Assembly: GCA_958295665.1 (NCBI GenBank)
Contig: OY282559.1
Coordinates: forward strand, 266,638,057 to 266,702,056
Direction of reading: 5' to 3'
From: Tipula vernalis
Taxonomy: Eukaryota > Arthropoda > Insecta > Diptera > Tipulidae
DNA length: 64,000 nt
A program made the position numbers and the translations under genes. The notes beneath the pieces are model-generated. The model had not been told where the DNA came from. It did no database searches and saw only the letters and a program-made list of their open reading frames with translations. Positions 53,060-64,000 of the stretch are shown here, in pieces (positions within the stretch are counted from its first letter, which is position 1; every line of letters begins with the position of its first letter).

Positions 53060-54208
53060 CGCATAATTGTGGATGAACCGGACATACCAAGAAATCGTCG
53101 TAACTTTCGTATAGTGTTTGGCACCGGGGAATCAATAATCGCTTTAAGTTTATCTGGATCGACTTTCAGATTCCCGTCTCCTACAATGTATCCCAAATTC
53201 TTAATGTTTTTGAGTAATAATTTACTTTTTTTAAAAACTATTAATTGTTAAACCTGCGTCTTTCAAAAATTTGGCCGATGTTCATCAAACTTTCCCGAAG
53301 TAACCTACAAGTCGTCCAGATAAACGAAAATATGTGTGTGTATATGTAAATGTGATGGAACTACCCGATGCATCAACCGGCACATCGTTTGCGGCGCGTT
53401 ACAAAGCCCAAACGGCATCACTGTAAATTGATACAAGGGACGACCAGGTACCGTAAATGCGGTTTTATCTCGGGACTCTGGAGGCAGCGGGATCTGAAAA
53501 AAAAAATATAAATATATTTGATTTGATCCAGCCGACTCAAAAGTCCCTCGATAATTGGCAAAGGATACGCATCCTTGATCGTTCCCTCGTTCAATTTACG
53601 TGCGTCTAAGCATAAACGATTTTTGCCGTTGGGCTTGCGTACTAATGTCACCGGGGAGCTCCATGTACTTTGAGATTCTTCAATGACACCTAAATTTAGC
53701 ATTCTATTGATTTCATTATCTATTTCAACTTGGATGGCAGGTGATACTGAATAATATCTCTGCTTTATTGGTGAAATGGTAACTTCGATTTTATGACTGA
53801 TTAATATGGTTTTACCAAGTCCCAGATTGGCACAAGATGGAAATTCCGCAATCACTTGATTTAGTTCGTTACGCTGTTGCTCTGAGATATTGTGTTGGTT
53901 ATCTAACGAGTGAAATTGATCTAAGTTAGAATTAATATTTATTTCAGATATAATGTTTGGTGCAATTTGGAATTCTCTCCAGAAATCAACTCCAAATATC
54001 AACTGCTGTTTGATACTAGGAACTAAATGAATTCGTAAAGACCTTGTAATATTATTGTATTGAACTTTCGCCCGAATGTAACCAAATGTACGTTGAATAT
54101 CACTATCCGCTGACTCAATAGTTCCAGGCAAATAAAAAATTGTATACTTCGCGAGGCACCGCTATCGAGTAACCCTCTGTAAGGTATATCATTCACAACG
54201 ACGTTCAC
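53060..54208 (-). pseudogene. Protease and reverse transcriptase of the Ty3/gypsy relic
   Basis: VNDIPYRGLLDSGASRSI (54,200-54,147) holds the protease active site; a frame change follows. The 54,131-53,418 frame gives the protease end (LIFGVDFWREF), the linker and RT fingers: INRMLNLGVIEESQSTWSSP, VTLVRKPNGKNRLCLDARKL and KDAYPLPIIEGLLSRLDQI. A T-rich/A-rich insertion near 53,495-53,515 breaks the LDLxxAF motif. FGLCNAP, then IFVYLDDL (YxDD motif, 53,315-53,338) and LGYIVGDGNLKVDPDKL (53,150-53,205) follow. Confidence 0.9.
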
Positions 54209-54429
54209 ATATGGCCTGTTATCAAAATTACTAGAAACACAAGTTTCAGATATTAGAGCTTTAAGGGAGCGGTTATTAGCCCACTAATTACGAACACGAT
54301 ATTTGGATGATTTGGAACTGCGCTGATTGCGCCGGTTACTACAATTACGATTTAAATGATTTTTTGAAGGTAATTCCGAATAATTTTGATAAAAAGTCAA
54401 ATCAGGTATGATCGTAGAAAAATTAATAA

Positions 54430-55200
54430 TTATTTGTTCATTGTTAATTCGTGATCCGTGTTGGATGCACTTTCGATTGTTTGCGAGCCAGGAAGTTGAG
54501 GTTTCGGTCTCTTAGCAATCTGAAACCTCGGCGTTGCGTTACCACAACCATAGCAAAACTCGTTACGGGGCTTGAAACATTGATTAAAATTGTGCCCCAC
54601 ATCATGACAATTCCAACATAATTCTAAATTATTTGATGCTTGACGCTGATTAAATTTATTTGTTTGCACATATTTAGGATGTTGTTCAAAAGTGTTAACA
54701 TTAGATCTAACTGCTTGAGTAGTACTTGGTCTATCATCAAATGATTTCACAGCATTTATGTGATACTCATGGTTGTTGCCTTTCATACCACTTTGGGACG
54801 AAGGTATACCATTCAAGGGTTCATTTAAATTCATTTGATCGAACATTTCACACTGGAAGTCACCACCTAACTCACTGACGAATCTAGGCTGACACATCAC
54901 TTCAGGGTTATAACGCGTTCTTTCGAATGTCTCCTTAATATCAAGGCATTTATCAGTTAAAATGTCTAAACTGTTAATTATTTAACCAGCTAGTGCAATT
55001 TGTAGTTTCGGACAGATATTTTCACGCACGATTCTTAAAAAATCACCGATTAGAATAGGTTGCTTGAAACGACTTGCCATTGATTTCATAATTGAAATGA
55101 ATTTTTCAAAGCGTTCATTCGACTGTTGCTTACGTGCTTCCAGTATACGTCTTAAGTGTATTCCATCGCTTTGGAAGATAATGACTTCTGTCCAATATCA
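54430..55200 (-). pseudogene. gag of the Ty3/gypsy relic
   Basis: Upstream gag text (RKQQSNERFEKFISIMKSMA, 55,075-55,135) is followed by a frame of 156 codons ending at 54,430. It contains one good CCHC knuckle (CWNCHDVGHNFNQC, 54,585-54,626) and a second incomplete one (FCYGCGN). A stop at ~54,980 interrupts it. Confidence 0.8.
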
Positions 55201-57229
55201 GTAAATTACTCTTTATCTGACGACTAAGTGATCGATTGCACACTAATCGGGTGTTTGTGTGTTACAAGTTTAAGGAAATTAACAGTAATGTATTCGGATG
55301 TTTTCTGAAGTAATTGAAACATAGGGCTAATCGATTAATGTCTAGTTTAAATAATAAAATTTCGTAAGGAGATCGTTCCACATATGACCTTTAAAAGCAC
55401 ATAATTTAACGGGAAACTGTGTTTCCACGACAGGTAAACTAAAAAGAATGTTAAAAACCGACATGTTTTTGTTGCAAGATCTTTAGAAAAGAGATACACG
55501 TTACGTTAAACAAAGAAGTTATTGGAAATTGGGTGAATGACCACAAAATTCTGTACAAATACCAAAGTACCATTAAAAATGAATTTAAGAAAAAAAGAAC
55601 AAAAATTGAAATAAACTTTATGATTTGTAAAAGTTGGGCTGAAACAAACAGCATTCCCACATCTAAAATATTGGAAATAATATTTGCTTGTACTTTTATT
55701 ACAATAAACTCATTTTCCAAGGCAAATTGTTCTAAACAGTTATGCTGCCCAATAATGGCTTTCTAAGATATGTACATTCGAAAGGTCAATCGTATAGGTA
55801 TATGTTACCTAAACCTTATATTAAAAGTTTATATCGTTCACAACCCTTCAGATATTGTGTATAATATATGACTACCCTATACATTATAACCTCTTGTATA
55901 CACATTTGAACATAGAGTCATTAAAAACTAAAAAATGTATGAACTCGAAATTATGTGCATGTGAAAATCTATTAAGATAGATCCCAAAAAATTGTACGGT
56001 CAAATTTCCTTTTTTATGTCATCATCATTTTAAGATAAATTCATACACCCATTTCCAAATAAATAAACATGTACATATAGAGCTGGATGGTTAAGTTTAA
56101 TAAACATCCATTTGTCTCTCCTCACCACCTACATCATTTTTAACTTATAAAAGTTTTACTTGACATTTTCGATCGAAATTCTGAAAATTTTCATGAATAG
56201 GAATTTTTCAAAAAGACTGTTCAGTGTTGTGCACATACATAATGTACATATACATACATACATATGTACTTATAAAATTTTAAAGTCTTTTTATTTTGGA
56301 AACAGCTTTAAGTTTGATTCTTTCAAAAAGTAATTTTTATTTTGTATTTAGGGTTTGGTTTTTATTTAATTTTATTTCTTTTTGTTCCAACAAAATACTC
56401 GTATGTCTTCTTCTTGTTATGGATTTCTCTGTGATCAGAAGGAAAAATTGGCTTGATTGTATACAATAGGTTTAATTTTATTAAAAATTACTTGAGCATT
56501 AAAATCAAATTGAATTCTTGGTAAGCACACATTAAAAAATAACTTCTGTCTATATTCTATTTTAGAAATTCTGCGAAAATTGACAGAATAAAAATATTCG
56601 TCTTTTTCGGTGCTAGTCGTAATTCATTTGAAATGTAGGTCGCTTCACTCAAAACAAAATCAAGGTCAAAGACATTGAATGATACATTGAAAAATTGTCC
56701 AATTACTAGACTAAATATCAAAATTAAGGACATCATCAAGTTCCAAATAAAATGTGTCAGCCAATTCCTGGAACACCATTTTTATTGAATGCGTAAATTG
56801 ATTGGTAGAGTACCTTAAAGGGATTTTATTGCATTTGAACATGACTGACAAGATGTTTACTGACCGATAAAAGAAGTTAGTCTTTGGCTGGCTTCAGAAG
56901 AAAATTTAAGTTTGAACTTAAAAACTTTCCAGAAACTTTCTAAAATTCAGTCAACACACTGAGAATTTGACACTCAAAAATCTCCTCTGCATTTTTATCT
57001 TCGCGGTTGCTGAATGTTTAAATTTACTCACATTTTTTATTAAATAATAATTCGAATGAAGCAATGATTGACTTTTTAAGATCCTTGAGTTGCAAGCGCA
57101 ATCTGGAATAATGGTTCGCTTTGCTGCGCGAACCCTAATAACCTTGCTGCTCAAAACTATGCTTGCAGCTAGACTCAAAAAATTCTCTGGTAAACATTTT
57201 AAATCATTCTTTGATTGAAAAGACCACCA
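55201..57229. other. No identifiable gene
   Basis: AT-rich. Overlapping short frames at 55,451-55,766 (both strands) and 56,951-57,178 (minus) have no recognisable content. A catacata/tgtacata microsatellite lies at 56,235-56,272. Confidence 0.5.
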
Positions 57230-57400
57230 GGTCTGATGCCCAACAAGACAAGACGTTGGAAATCTAAGTGCTTCATTTAATATTATAACCTCCAGATTCG
57301 ATAGAAGCTTTTAGTTGTCGATGAAATTATTCTACCAAGCCATTTGCTTGCGGATGATAGGCCGTGGTATTATAGCTTTGGCCTTGTAAATCAATTTAAT
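57230..57400 (-). pseudogene. Ty3/gypsy integrase fragment
   Basis: The reverse complement of 57,310-57,375 encodes TTAYHPQANGLVE, the integrase motif with the catalytic Glu, then a stop and FHRQLKASIESGG. Only this segment is left. It lies upstream, on the same strand, of the gag-pol relic at 53,060-55,200, so it is not the missing integrase of that copy. Confidence 0.8.
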
Positions 57401-58429
57401 CAGTTATTTCCTCTTCTCAGGAATGTAATCATCATTAAATACCACACAATTCTTCGATACGACAAGAATGCTTCACCAATTTCACACTATAATTCCTTCA
57501 CATATATATATATATATAACTTGTGGGAGAAACCTTGTAACTTTTGGATTACTATTTTGAACTTATCGGTACAAATAGCTATTTTAATCTAATTTGAGAA
57601 ATTTCTCTCCACTGATGAGGGAGATTATCCCACACTTGAAAGAACTTCAATCTTACAAGAAGCAAAAATTGCGGCGCATATTGACAGCAATTATTCGCTA
57701 GATGTACTATATTTCATTCAAACTATTATCATTTGCTTATACAAATCAAATGATTTTTCCATTAAAATTTTCCATAGTTTGATTTTTTTCCCACAAGAAG
57801 CCAAATAATTCTTATTTGGCATATATAGAGAAGAAATCAAGCCTCCTTAGAGGAGGCTATATAAATCTTCCACTTCAAGCATGCACAGTTAGAGAAGGAC
57901 GGATATATACAGGTCCCTACCATTAATAATAAATATAACTAATTATTATTTGTGCTAAACTATTAAATTTCTTATGAAAATGAAGTGTACAATCGGAAAA
58001 TGTCGCAACAAACCACCCGGAAGCTCAGGTGGTTTATACATATGTATATGTAAGTGGAAATGTTGGCTTTTCCGTCAATAATAACAAATAGAAATACTCA
58101 CCTTTATATTTCGAAGTTGAAGTATAAACTTACCTTTCTTTCAACTTAGCATTTGTTTAGTCACCCTTTCTTTTGATTGGGATAAAAGGCAAACAAAAAA
58201 TGAAGACTGTTATCGTTTTTGGATGGTTGAAGCAGGGATGAAAAAGATGATACTTTAGTACTTTTTTCGGTTCTTTTGAAAATCAAAAGTACTTCGATAC
58301 TTTTGTTCAACATTACAGTCCTTTCAAAAAATATTTATATTCAATTTTTTCTGTAAACATTAAACAGCACCTTAGGAAGAACGAATCATTTTTCGTTGAC
58401 CAACTCATCGAATTTCGACTAAATTCAAA
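57401..58429. other. No identifiable gene
   Basis: Contains a (TA)n run at 57,502-57,519. At 57,974 an ATG opens MKMKCTIGKCRNKPPGSSGG before a stop at ~58,070; its spaced Cys residues are faintly like the start of a THAP domain, too short to call. 58,245-58,310 has two 'agtacttc/gatacttt' motifs. Confidence 0.4.
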
Positions 58430-60091
58430 TCTAATCGCCGAAACGACCGAAAAGCGACGGCAAACTAACATAATAACGCTTTTTCGTTGTAATTTTGGTG
58501 GGCAAGCGTCTCCTTTCTAAAGTTTGTAAATTTATTAACGCGAGACGATTTATGTAGGGTTCACGAACAAAACCATGGTTCAAGTTAGATAAACGATGTA
58601 ATGCATAAATCAAAAATTATTTTTGAATACTTTCGATTCTCTCGAAATGGGTGTGATCGAACGGATCCCAAATCATTAGTGGGTCATAAAATTCCGTCCC
58701 ATTACGCCTAATGAAACCCAATAAGGAATACCCTCTGCTTGTAATGTAGTCCACATGATTATTAAATGTAAGGTTGCTCGAAAAAATAACGCCAAGATCA
58801 CGAATATCAGAAACTCTGCTAATTTGCGCATCCATTAAAAAATAAGGGGCCTATATACTAGATAAGCGTGATCGACCGAAAGGCAGTACTTTGCATTTGC
58901 ACGTGTTCAAGGGTAACTTAATCTAAGTGGACCAATCACAAAAAACAACAAGTTCGTCTTGCAATTGCGCAGTGTCAATTAAAGAACTAATTGTAGCATA
59001 CATTTTTAAGTCATCAGCATACAATGGACACTTATGAAACCTGAATCACTGAACAGGCCCCATATCTAGCATGGGCAGCCTTGAAAAACCCCAGAAGGTA
59101 TAACAAATTCGAAGAAACAGACCTGCGAAATACTCACACATTGATGTCTTGTTGTCAGATAAGATGCGATCCATTTTATTGGAAAGAAATCGGATCCGAA
59201 CTCAATCAAAGCTTTCGAAAAATCTGTGTAGACAATATCAACCTGGGCACGGTTTCCAACAGTCTCGAAAACATTGCCCCAAAAAACCATCAAATTAGTA
59301 ATTGTTAATTTACCCCGAACGAAGCCGGGTTGACTCGCACTTATACGTTTAATAATATGAATCTCAATTATAGATTTTATTAACGATTCAAAAAGTTTAG
59401 GTGTTCGAGAGAATTGAGATACCTCTGTAGCATCACTCCTTCTAAAAGATTTAAATATAGAAACTATAAATGTTTTTCTCAAATATCAGAAAACACTCCC
59501 CTTGAAAGACTCTTATTAAACAAATAAAGTAATGGCACAGACAAAGAAAGCGCACACTTACCGACCATCAATGATACCTGAAAAGTTAGATATATCAGAG
59601 TTATCAAAAGAGTCCAAAAGAGGCCTGAAAAAATTTGGCAAACGCGTCACATATTTCATGAGGACTTGAGAATGAAACATTATTGCATGACATAATCCTC
59701 GGATAGCCACGTGAATTTCTTTTTTGATTTATAAAGGCAAAAAACCGTTTAGGATTAATCAAAATTCCACTTGGGATCTGGAAAACATACATTTTGTAGA
59801 GAAAATCGGTGAGGTACTTAAACATTTTCCATAAATCACGATATCTAGATTTGTCGTTAATATCCCCAGGACGCTTATAATTCTTAAATGCTATAGACTT
59901 ACGATTTGTGAGGTTTTTAAAGCGGTGATTGAACCATGATTCTGTATACATCGAATCCACAAAACCTTTGGAACGAATAATTCAAAACCATTCGTCATAA
60001 TACTATAAAACTTTGAAACAGCAACCGAAATGGCCAATAAGTGAAATAAAGCTGTCCAATCAACATTATCAAAAAAGTTATTTAGCGACAC
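58430..60091 (-). pseudogene. LINE reverse transcriptase and C-terminal region
   Basis: Linker text (FKNYKRPGDINDKSRYRDLW, near 59,820-59,890, then PRIMSCNNV) precedes RT. RT motifs: FIVSIFKS, then SRTPKLFESLIKSII (59,345-59,400), QPGFVRGKLTITNLM, VDIVYTDFSKALI (59,225; motif A), FVIPSGVFQG (59,075; motif B), LYADDLKMYATI (58,985-59,020; motif C). The end reads VSDIRDLGVIFSSNLTFNNH and LLGFIRRNGTEFYDP, ERIESIQK, LIYALHRLSNLNH. Stops at ~59,040, 58,925 and 58,855 and a deletion near 59,220 break it. Confidence 0.88.
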
Positions 60092-60213
60092 CAGATCAGT
60101 ATTCCTAAAATCAAATTTAAAATCGCTCTCAATAAAATTACAAAAATCATATTCTAAAAATTAAAATTTAATTAAAAGTGACGTGTGATGTTCTGCTACA
60201 TCCGGACAAGATT

Positions 60214-60800
60214 CTACCATATGTCGATAAATTCGCAAGATGGAAAAACTAAGTCCAAAATACGTTCAAACTCGTTAAAAATAGTATTGAATTGACGCGT
60301 TCCAAAATCGCAAAACTTTCTAATACAGCTAGAAGTGATATTAACGGATGATCCCATAAACTGGTGATCGATCCAGTACCAAGTGATTTTTGGCAGATTA
60401 AAGTCGCCCACAATCAACACCTGATCAGTTTTATTAAATAGTGGTTGAACATTATTGGCAATAAATTCAATAAATCCTTGGTAAAAGTCTGAAGTACTAC
60501 CAAACGGTATATAGACTCCCAAATTGACTCACCATAGTCACAATTGATGACGACGATCACACCACTACCAGTGATCTTTCTAATATTTGAATCGCGATCA
60601 CTACGAAAAACGGTGTAGCATAAAGGAAAATATTCCACCGATTTGAAATCAACCAGGTCTCCGTAAAAATACCGATGTCCTAGTTATAAGACAAAATAGA
60701 TACGTGTAGATTATTGTTGCTGGAATTATTTGATGAAATGGTGGGCATAATATTATGAGTTTAGGTCGAAAGAAACGTTACTATTAAAATTGGTAGATCA
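60214..60800 (-). pseudogene. LINE endonuclease domain
   Basis: DIGIFTETWL (60,655-60,685) has the ETW motif. YTVFRSDRDSN, then GSGVIVVINCDYGESIW (60,530-60,610), VLIVGDFNLPKITW (60,385-60,425) and ILDLVFPSC follow in the order of apurinic-type endonucleases. The frame changes near 60,510. Confidence 0.85.
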
Positions 60801-61400
60801 CGGTATTATTCCACAAGGGTCAGTCTGAAGTTTTTTGGACGAGGTACAAACTCTCGGACCAATGCTCCGGCAGGCCATATGTGTAGTTGAAGGAGTTCGC
60901 TGAAATGGACTAAATCAACGGCGATTTTAAACGAAATGAAATTGAGCCGACTAACGCCATGGCCAACTGACCCAAGCACTCGACACTCAATCTCATCGTC
61001 AGAGATTACCAGCTTACCATACTTACAAATTTCCGTAAAGCAGCCGGTTCAGTGGTGTTACCGAATTTTGAGGCATAAATAAACTTCCTATCCGGAACAG
61101 CTTTGAAAGTATCATCGTATCGTCGCAAGAGCCAACAATAAACTCCGCTTGCGGCGGTTGAATTGGACCACTCGCAGATTCAACACTGTAGCATTATTAC
61201 AGGTGTAGCATTATTAGATTGGCCCGGGATGATTGACGTATAACAACGCTGAACTTTTCCAATAGATTATCTACATTGAATGGAATAATGCCGAGAGATT
61301 GATTAACAGCAACAAATTAGAGAAAAAGAGTCAGAGAAAAATAAAATTCAAATGTAAAATGCCATACAACGAGCGAATTCGGATTTTCTCTAATTTTGAA

Positions 61401-62235
61401 TTAATTTTCGGAATTAATTAAATTTAATTTGATTGAAAACATTACTCCGACAGCGAGGCATTTGTAGCACAGTTTGCTTCTATCTGAACCTGTGCAATTC
61501 TTAGCCATATGGCCATATCCCGAGCACCTGAAACATCGTGTGACAACGATCCTTTCCCGCACTCTGCAACATACCCAGCCTATCTTCAACCTCCCTTCAT
61601 TGAGTAGTTTGGCTGCCCACTTCTCCTCTATCTCTGTGATAGCCACTTGCTGTCCCCTAAATCCAGGGAAGAGGTTGACTTTAATCGGGCTCGCCTCTGG
61701 GATTTTCCTTTTTAAAGCCGCCACAACTTCTTGAACAGTGGCTTTACCTTTGGCTCTAGAGTTAGGATCGTTAGCTGGTCTCCCAAGGCGTGTCTCAGCG
61801 CACCACAAAATCTCTCTTTGTTTTTGGATTTCGGTCCTAATTCCAGGAGGACGTCACCTGCTCTGGTCTGCCAGATTGTCTGAACCACCGCCTCTGTTTC
61901 CTCGGGATTTACCTTGCTACGCATTTCCGCTAGCACTTGTGCGTAAGTCTTCCCTTCCGCTGGTCTTATTATAAGCGCCTCAGGTCGGAACCTACGACGC
62001 TTCCCACGCCTTTTCCTCATCCTTTTTTGTGTGACCTCGCGTTCGTCATTGGGTCTGCTATTTTCCGGCCCATTACACACAGCTGCCTTTGCTTCCAAGT
62101 TTGACCGTCTCCTCTCCCTCCTGGACCGCGGGTTTTCTCATAAAGCTTTCCCCGCTCCTTCCGGTATTTGGGTCTCATCCCTAATCTTTTTCTACTGAAG
62201 CTCCTTTTGTTCTGCAGGGCTCTCTTCTGCAGCAT
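61401..62235 (-). pseudogene. R1-type LINE ORF1 (gag-like) remnant
   Basis: Minus strand, clearly richer in GC than its neighbours. It starts with a very basic segment (RMRKRRGKRRRF, near 62,005). KTYAQVLAEMRSKVNPEETE and DVLLELGPKSKNKERFCGAL (61,820-61,950) are typical of R1-clade ORF1. A frameshift near 61,750 leads to VQEVVAALKRKIPEA and the zinc-knuckle array: CFRCSGYGHMAKNC (61,490-61,531) and a second knuckle cut after LCYKC at ~61,452. The rest of the element is missing. Confidence 0.85.
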
Positions 62236-62305
62236 TAATAATTAATAATTAGTAGTTAATAATTAATATTTAATAATTAATAGTTAATAATTAATAAATA
62301 TTAAT
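62220..62305. repeat. (TAATAAT/TTAATAAT) microsatellite
   Basis: About ten units of taataatt/tagttaataatt, starting at the border of the R1 fragment. Confidence 0.85.
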
Positions 62306-63479
62306 TATTTTTTCATTAGTTACAATTTATAAATTTTATTTGAATCTGATCTCATTAAATTTGGTTCAAATTCCTTAATTTGATTTTATATGGCAAACAA
62401 AACTTCTTTCAAATCCTGATTAATTTTAGTTAATTTTCTATATAAATATAATTCGAATCAAACCAAATGCAAAACTGGCTCAAATGGTTAAATTTTAATT
62501 CTTGTGAGATGTCAGTCTTACAGAACATAAATAATTTTCAAACAAAATTTTAAAATAAAAATTTAATTTTATTTTAAATCTACTCGTATTTTCAAATATT
62601 ATTTTTTTTTTGCTGATTTAAAATTTAAATCTCCAGCCACCGCTAAGCAAACATTTTAAACCTGTGGAAAGATGTTGATACCAATATTGAAAATAAAGAT
62701 TTCTGTGAATAATTCCGGAGTATTGAGCGGATGAGCTAGAATTGTAGGAATCGTAGAAGCGTGCTGTATTTTATTAAAAATTATACTAGTTTTGGTATGC
62801 CCTATTATGAATGACCGAAACCTCAAAATAGGGTGTGCCAGAAACTATAAAAATATTAAAGGAACACATTTATAACGGCATACCATTTGAAAACGCCATT
62901 TTGTAAAAAGCGGAATTAATGTGAACTACATATTGGGTTGAGTCTTAGCTAAAAATATACTTTACTATTTGACAGCAAATGCCTTATTATGGTTCGAGTC
63001 TTGGGTTTAAAACACTTCATTTGGTTTGTGTATTTACTAACATAAATTTTTGAAATCTTAGTATGCGTATTATTTCTTAGATAGATAAGAACCATCTGGT
63101 TTTATAAAAATAAACTAAATTTTGACATTTGCGTGTAAATATTGATTTATAATCAAATACCTACTTTAATAATTTATATATTTTGGATAAAATATACTGT
63201 GTTAATAAAATAAATAATAAAAGTGGTTTAGGAGGCAAACGAATTGATTACTTCGTTTAATTCGATCGTCATCAAAATGTTTATGTTTATCACACATACT
63301 TATCATACATACATACATTATAATTGTGATTTATGATTTCAGGCAGCATTAAAGTGAAATTGATATCCGGGGTAGACCAATACTCGCATCAACTCTGCTT
63401 AAGTATCCAGCAAAAAGAGTTACATCAAGCAAAATAGATTTAGTCGACTGAAAACGGTGCTCCGACGCATTCCCGATAA
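62306..63479. other. No identifiable gene
   Basis: AT-rich, no open frame above background, no repeat I can pair. A catacata run lies at 63,304-63,318. Confidence 0.5.
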
Positions 63480-63620
63480 ATTTTCAAAGCGATCGAACAT
63501 AAATTCCGTAAGCTTCGATTCGAGGCGAATTATTTCTGTAAAACATGCGGTAAGTTATTCCCGCTAAAAATTAGATTAAGTCAACATGAAAAAATTGAAC
63601 ACGACACATTAAAACGGTAA
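63480..63620 (+). other. C2H2 zinc-finger coding fragment
   Basis: A 46-codon frame between stops reads KFRKLRFEANYFCKTCG and KLFPLKIRLSQHEKIEH, then DTLKR and TAA. The spacing C-x2-C-x12-H-x4-H is a proper C2H2 finger that would bind zinc and probably DNA. There is no start codon in the frame and no neighbouring finger, so it could be the last exon of a host zinc-finger gene, or an isolated remnant. Confidence 0.5.
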
Positions 63621-64000
63621 CCGAGCGATTTATAACGATTCTAGACTTATTCCACTAGCCCATTCCACCAGATATGATACCACTGCAATCAATTCGTGTT
63701 TTCGTTCAATTCATGTTTAACATTCGTAGTTCTTTCTTCAGGTAAATTTTAAGTTTAATTTTTTTATAATTAAACGAATTTAAATTCCACAATTTAACTT
63801 TTTGATAATCAAACGCATTTAGGATGGTAAATCGCGCGCGCGATGGGAATTCAACGGAAAAATCTGAGGTATTTGTGTGGCGAAACTGTGATACATCGTG
63901 TGAAAATCTCCATGCCTTAAAGTTTCATGATAAATGTATTAATTGATTCGAGAAGCAATTAAACTTAGCCTACAATATTTCCACCACCGTCAAAAAAAAA
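63621..64000. other. No identifiable gene
   Basis: AT-rich right end of the window; only a short GC-rich spot (atcgcgcgcgcgatgg, 63,831-63,846) stands out. Confidence 0.5.

Larger units (their letters stand above)
53060..55200 (-). mobile_element. Ty3/gypsy relic (gag, protease, RT), no LTRs
   Basis: Minus-strand gag (55,200-54,430), protease (~54,210-54,150) and RT (53,900-53,060) in the expected order. LTRs, RNase H and integrase are not found. Frames are broken at several places. Confidence 0.88.
58430..60800 (-). mobile_element. CR1/Jockey-type LINE relic
   Basis: Minus-strand endonuclease (60,760-60,214), linker (60,090-59,604), RT (59,560-58,900) and C-terminal region (58,850-58,430). 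The text and the lack of RNase H fit CR1/Jockey-group LINEs. No ORF1, A-tail or target duplication seen; all frames broken. Confidence 0.85.

Noticed and set aside
57974..58070. THAP-domain start (CTIGKCRN)
   Set aside because: Only two close Cys residues before a stop; too short to support.
1..64000. CRISPR arrays, bacterial operons, rRNA genes
   Set aside because: No regularly spaced identical repeats with unique spacers, no operon-like frames and no rRNA sequence were seen; the DNA is insect-like.

Overview
This is an AT-rich eukaryotic stretch that I read as nuclear DNA of an insect, most likely a true fly. The transposon families point that way: Ty3/gypsy elements, one of blastopia/mdg3 type; BEL/Pao elements, one with an envelope gene; R1-type, LOA/I-type and CR1/Jockey-type LINEs; PIF/Harbinger; hAT; many short inverted-repeat elements. 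There are no bacterial-style operons, rRNA genes or CRISPR arrays. I could not recognise a single complete host gene. Nearly everything that can be named is mobile DNA at different stages of decay, often nested.

Layout. 1-3,050: two solo LTRs of one family facing opposite ways, degenerate repeats between them, then a minisatellite. 3,631-7,456: a decayed Ty3/gypsy element with a tRNA-Leu primer site. 9,882-17,263: a LINE cluster in which a full-length LOA/I-like LINE (10,237-15,058) sits inside the RNase H region of an older LINE, flanked by a 13-bp target duplication; next to it lies a diverged 1-kb tandem duplication. 20,533-24,877: a nest whose core is a PIF/Harbinger transposon (21,337-24,031) with 30-bp perfect terminal repeats, a TAA target duplication, an intact three-exon MADF-type gene and a three-exon DDE transposase with one homopolymer frameshift. 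27,650-30,850: a BEL/Pao relic with a MITE in its gag region. 31,200-36,265: the youngest-looking LTR element, blastopia/mdg3-like, with LTRs about 97% identical and an integrase deletion. 38,768-42,600: a hAT fragment and a BEL/Pao relic whose integrase runs in frame into an Env-like protein. 42,600-45,340: a decayed repeat field holding a perfect 31-bp-arm hairpin. 46,400-53,000: MITEs, hAT and Harbinger remnants and a foldback-like element, several with recoverable target duplications. 53,060-62,235: minus-strand Ty3/gypsy, CR1/Jockey-like LINE and R1 ORF1 remnants. 63,480-63,620: one C2H2 zinc-finger coding fragment.

How the parts work together. In the Harbinger element the transposase and the MADF protein are convergent genes, each starting near one terminus. 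In this superfamily the second protein is known to assist the transposase. The LTR elements and LINEs here would once have encoded their own replication proteins, but every one I can read carries stops, frameshifts or deletions. The best candidate for something functional is the Harbinger element. The most notable biology is the Pol-Env fusion of the BEL/Pao element. I did not find a clearly new type of system; the unusual features are combinations and nestings of known families.
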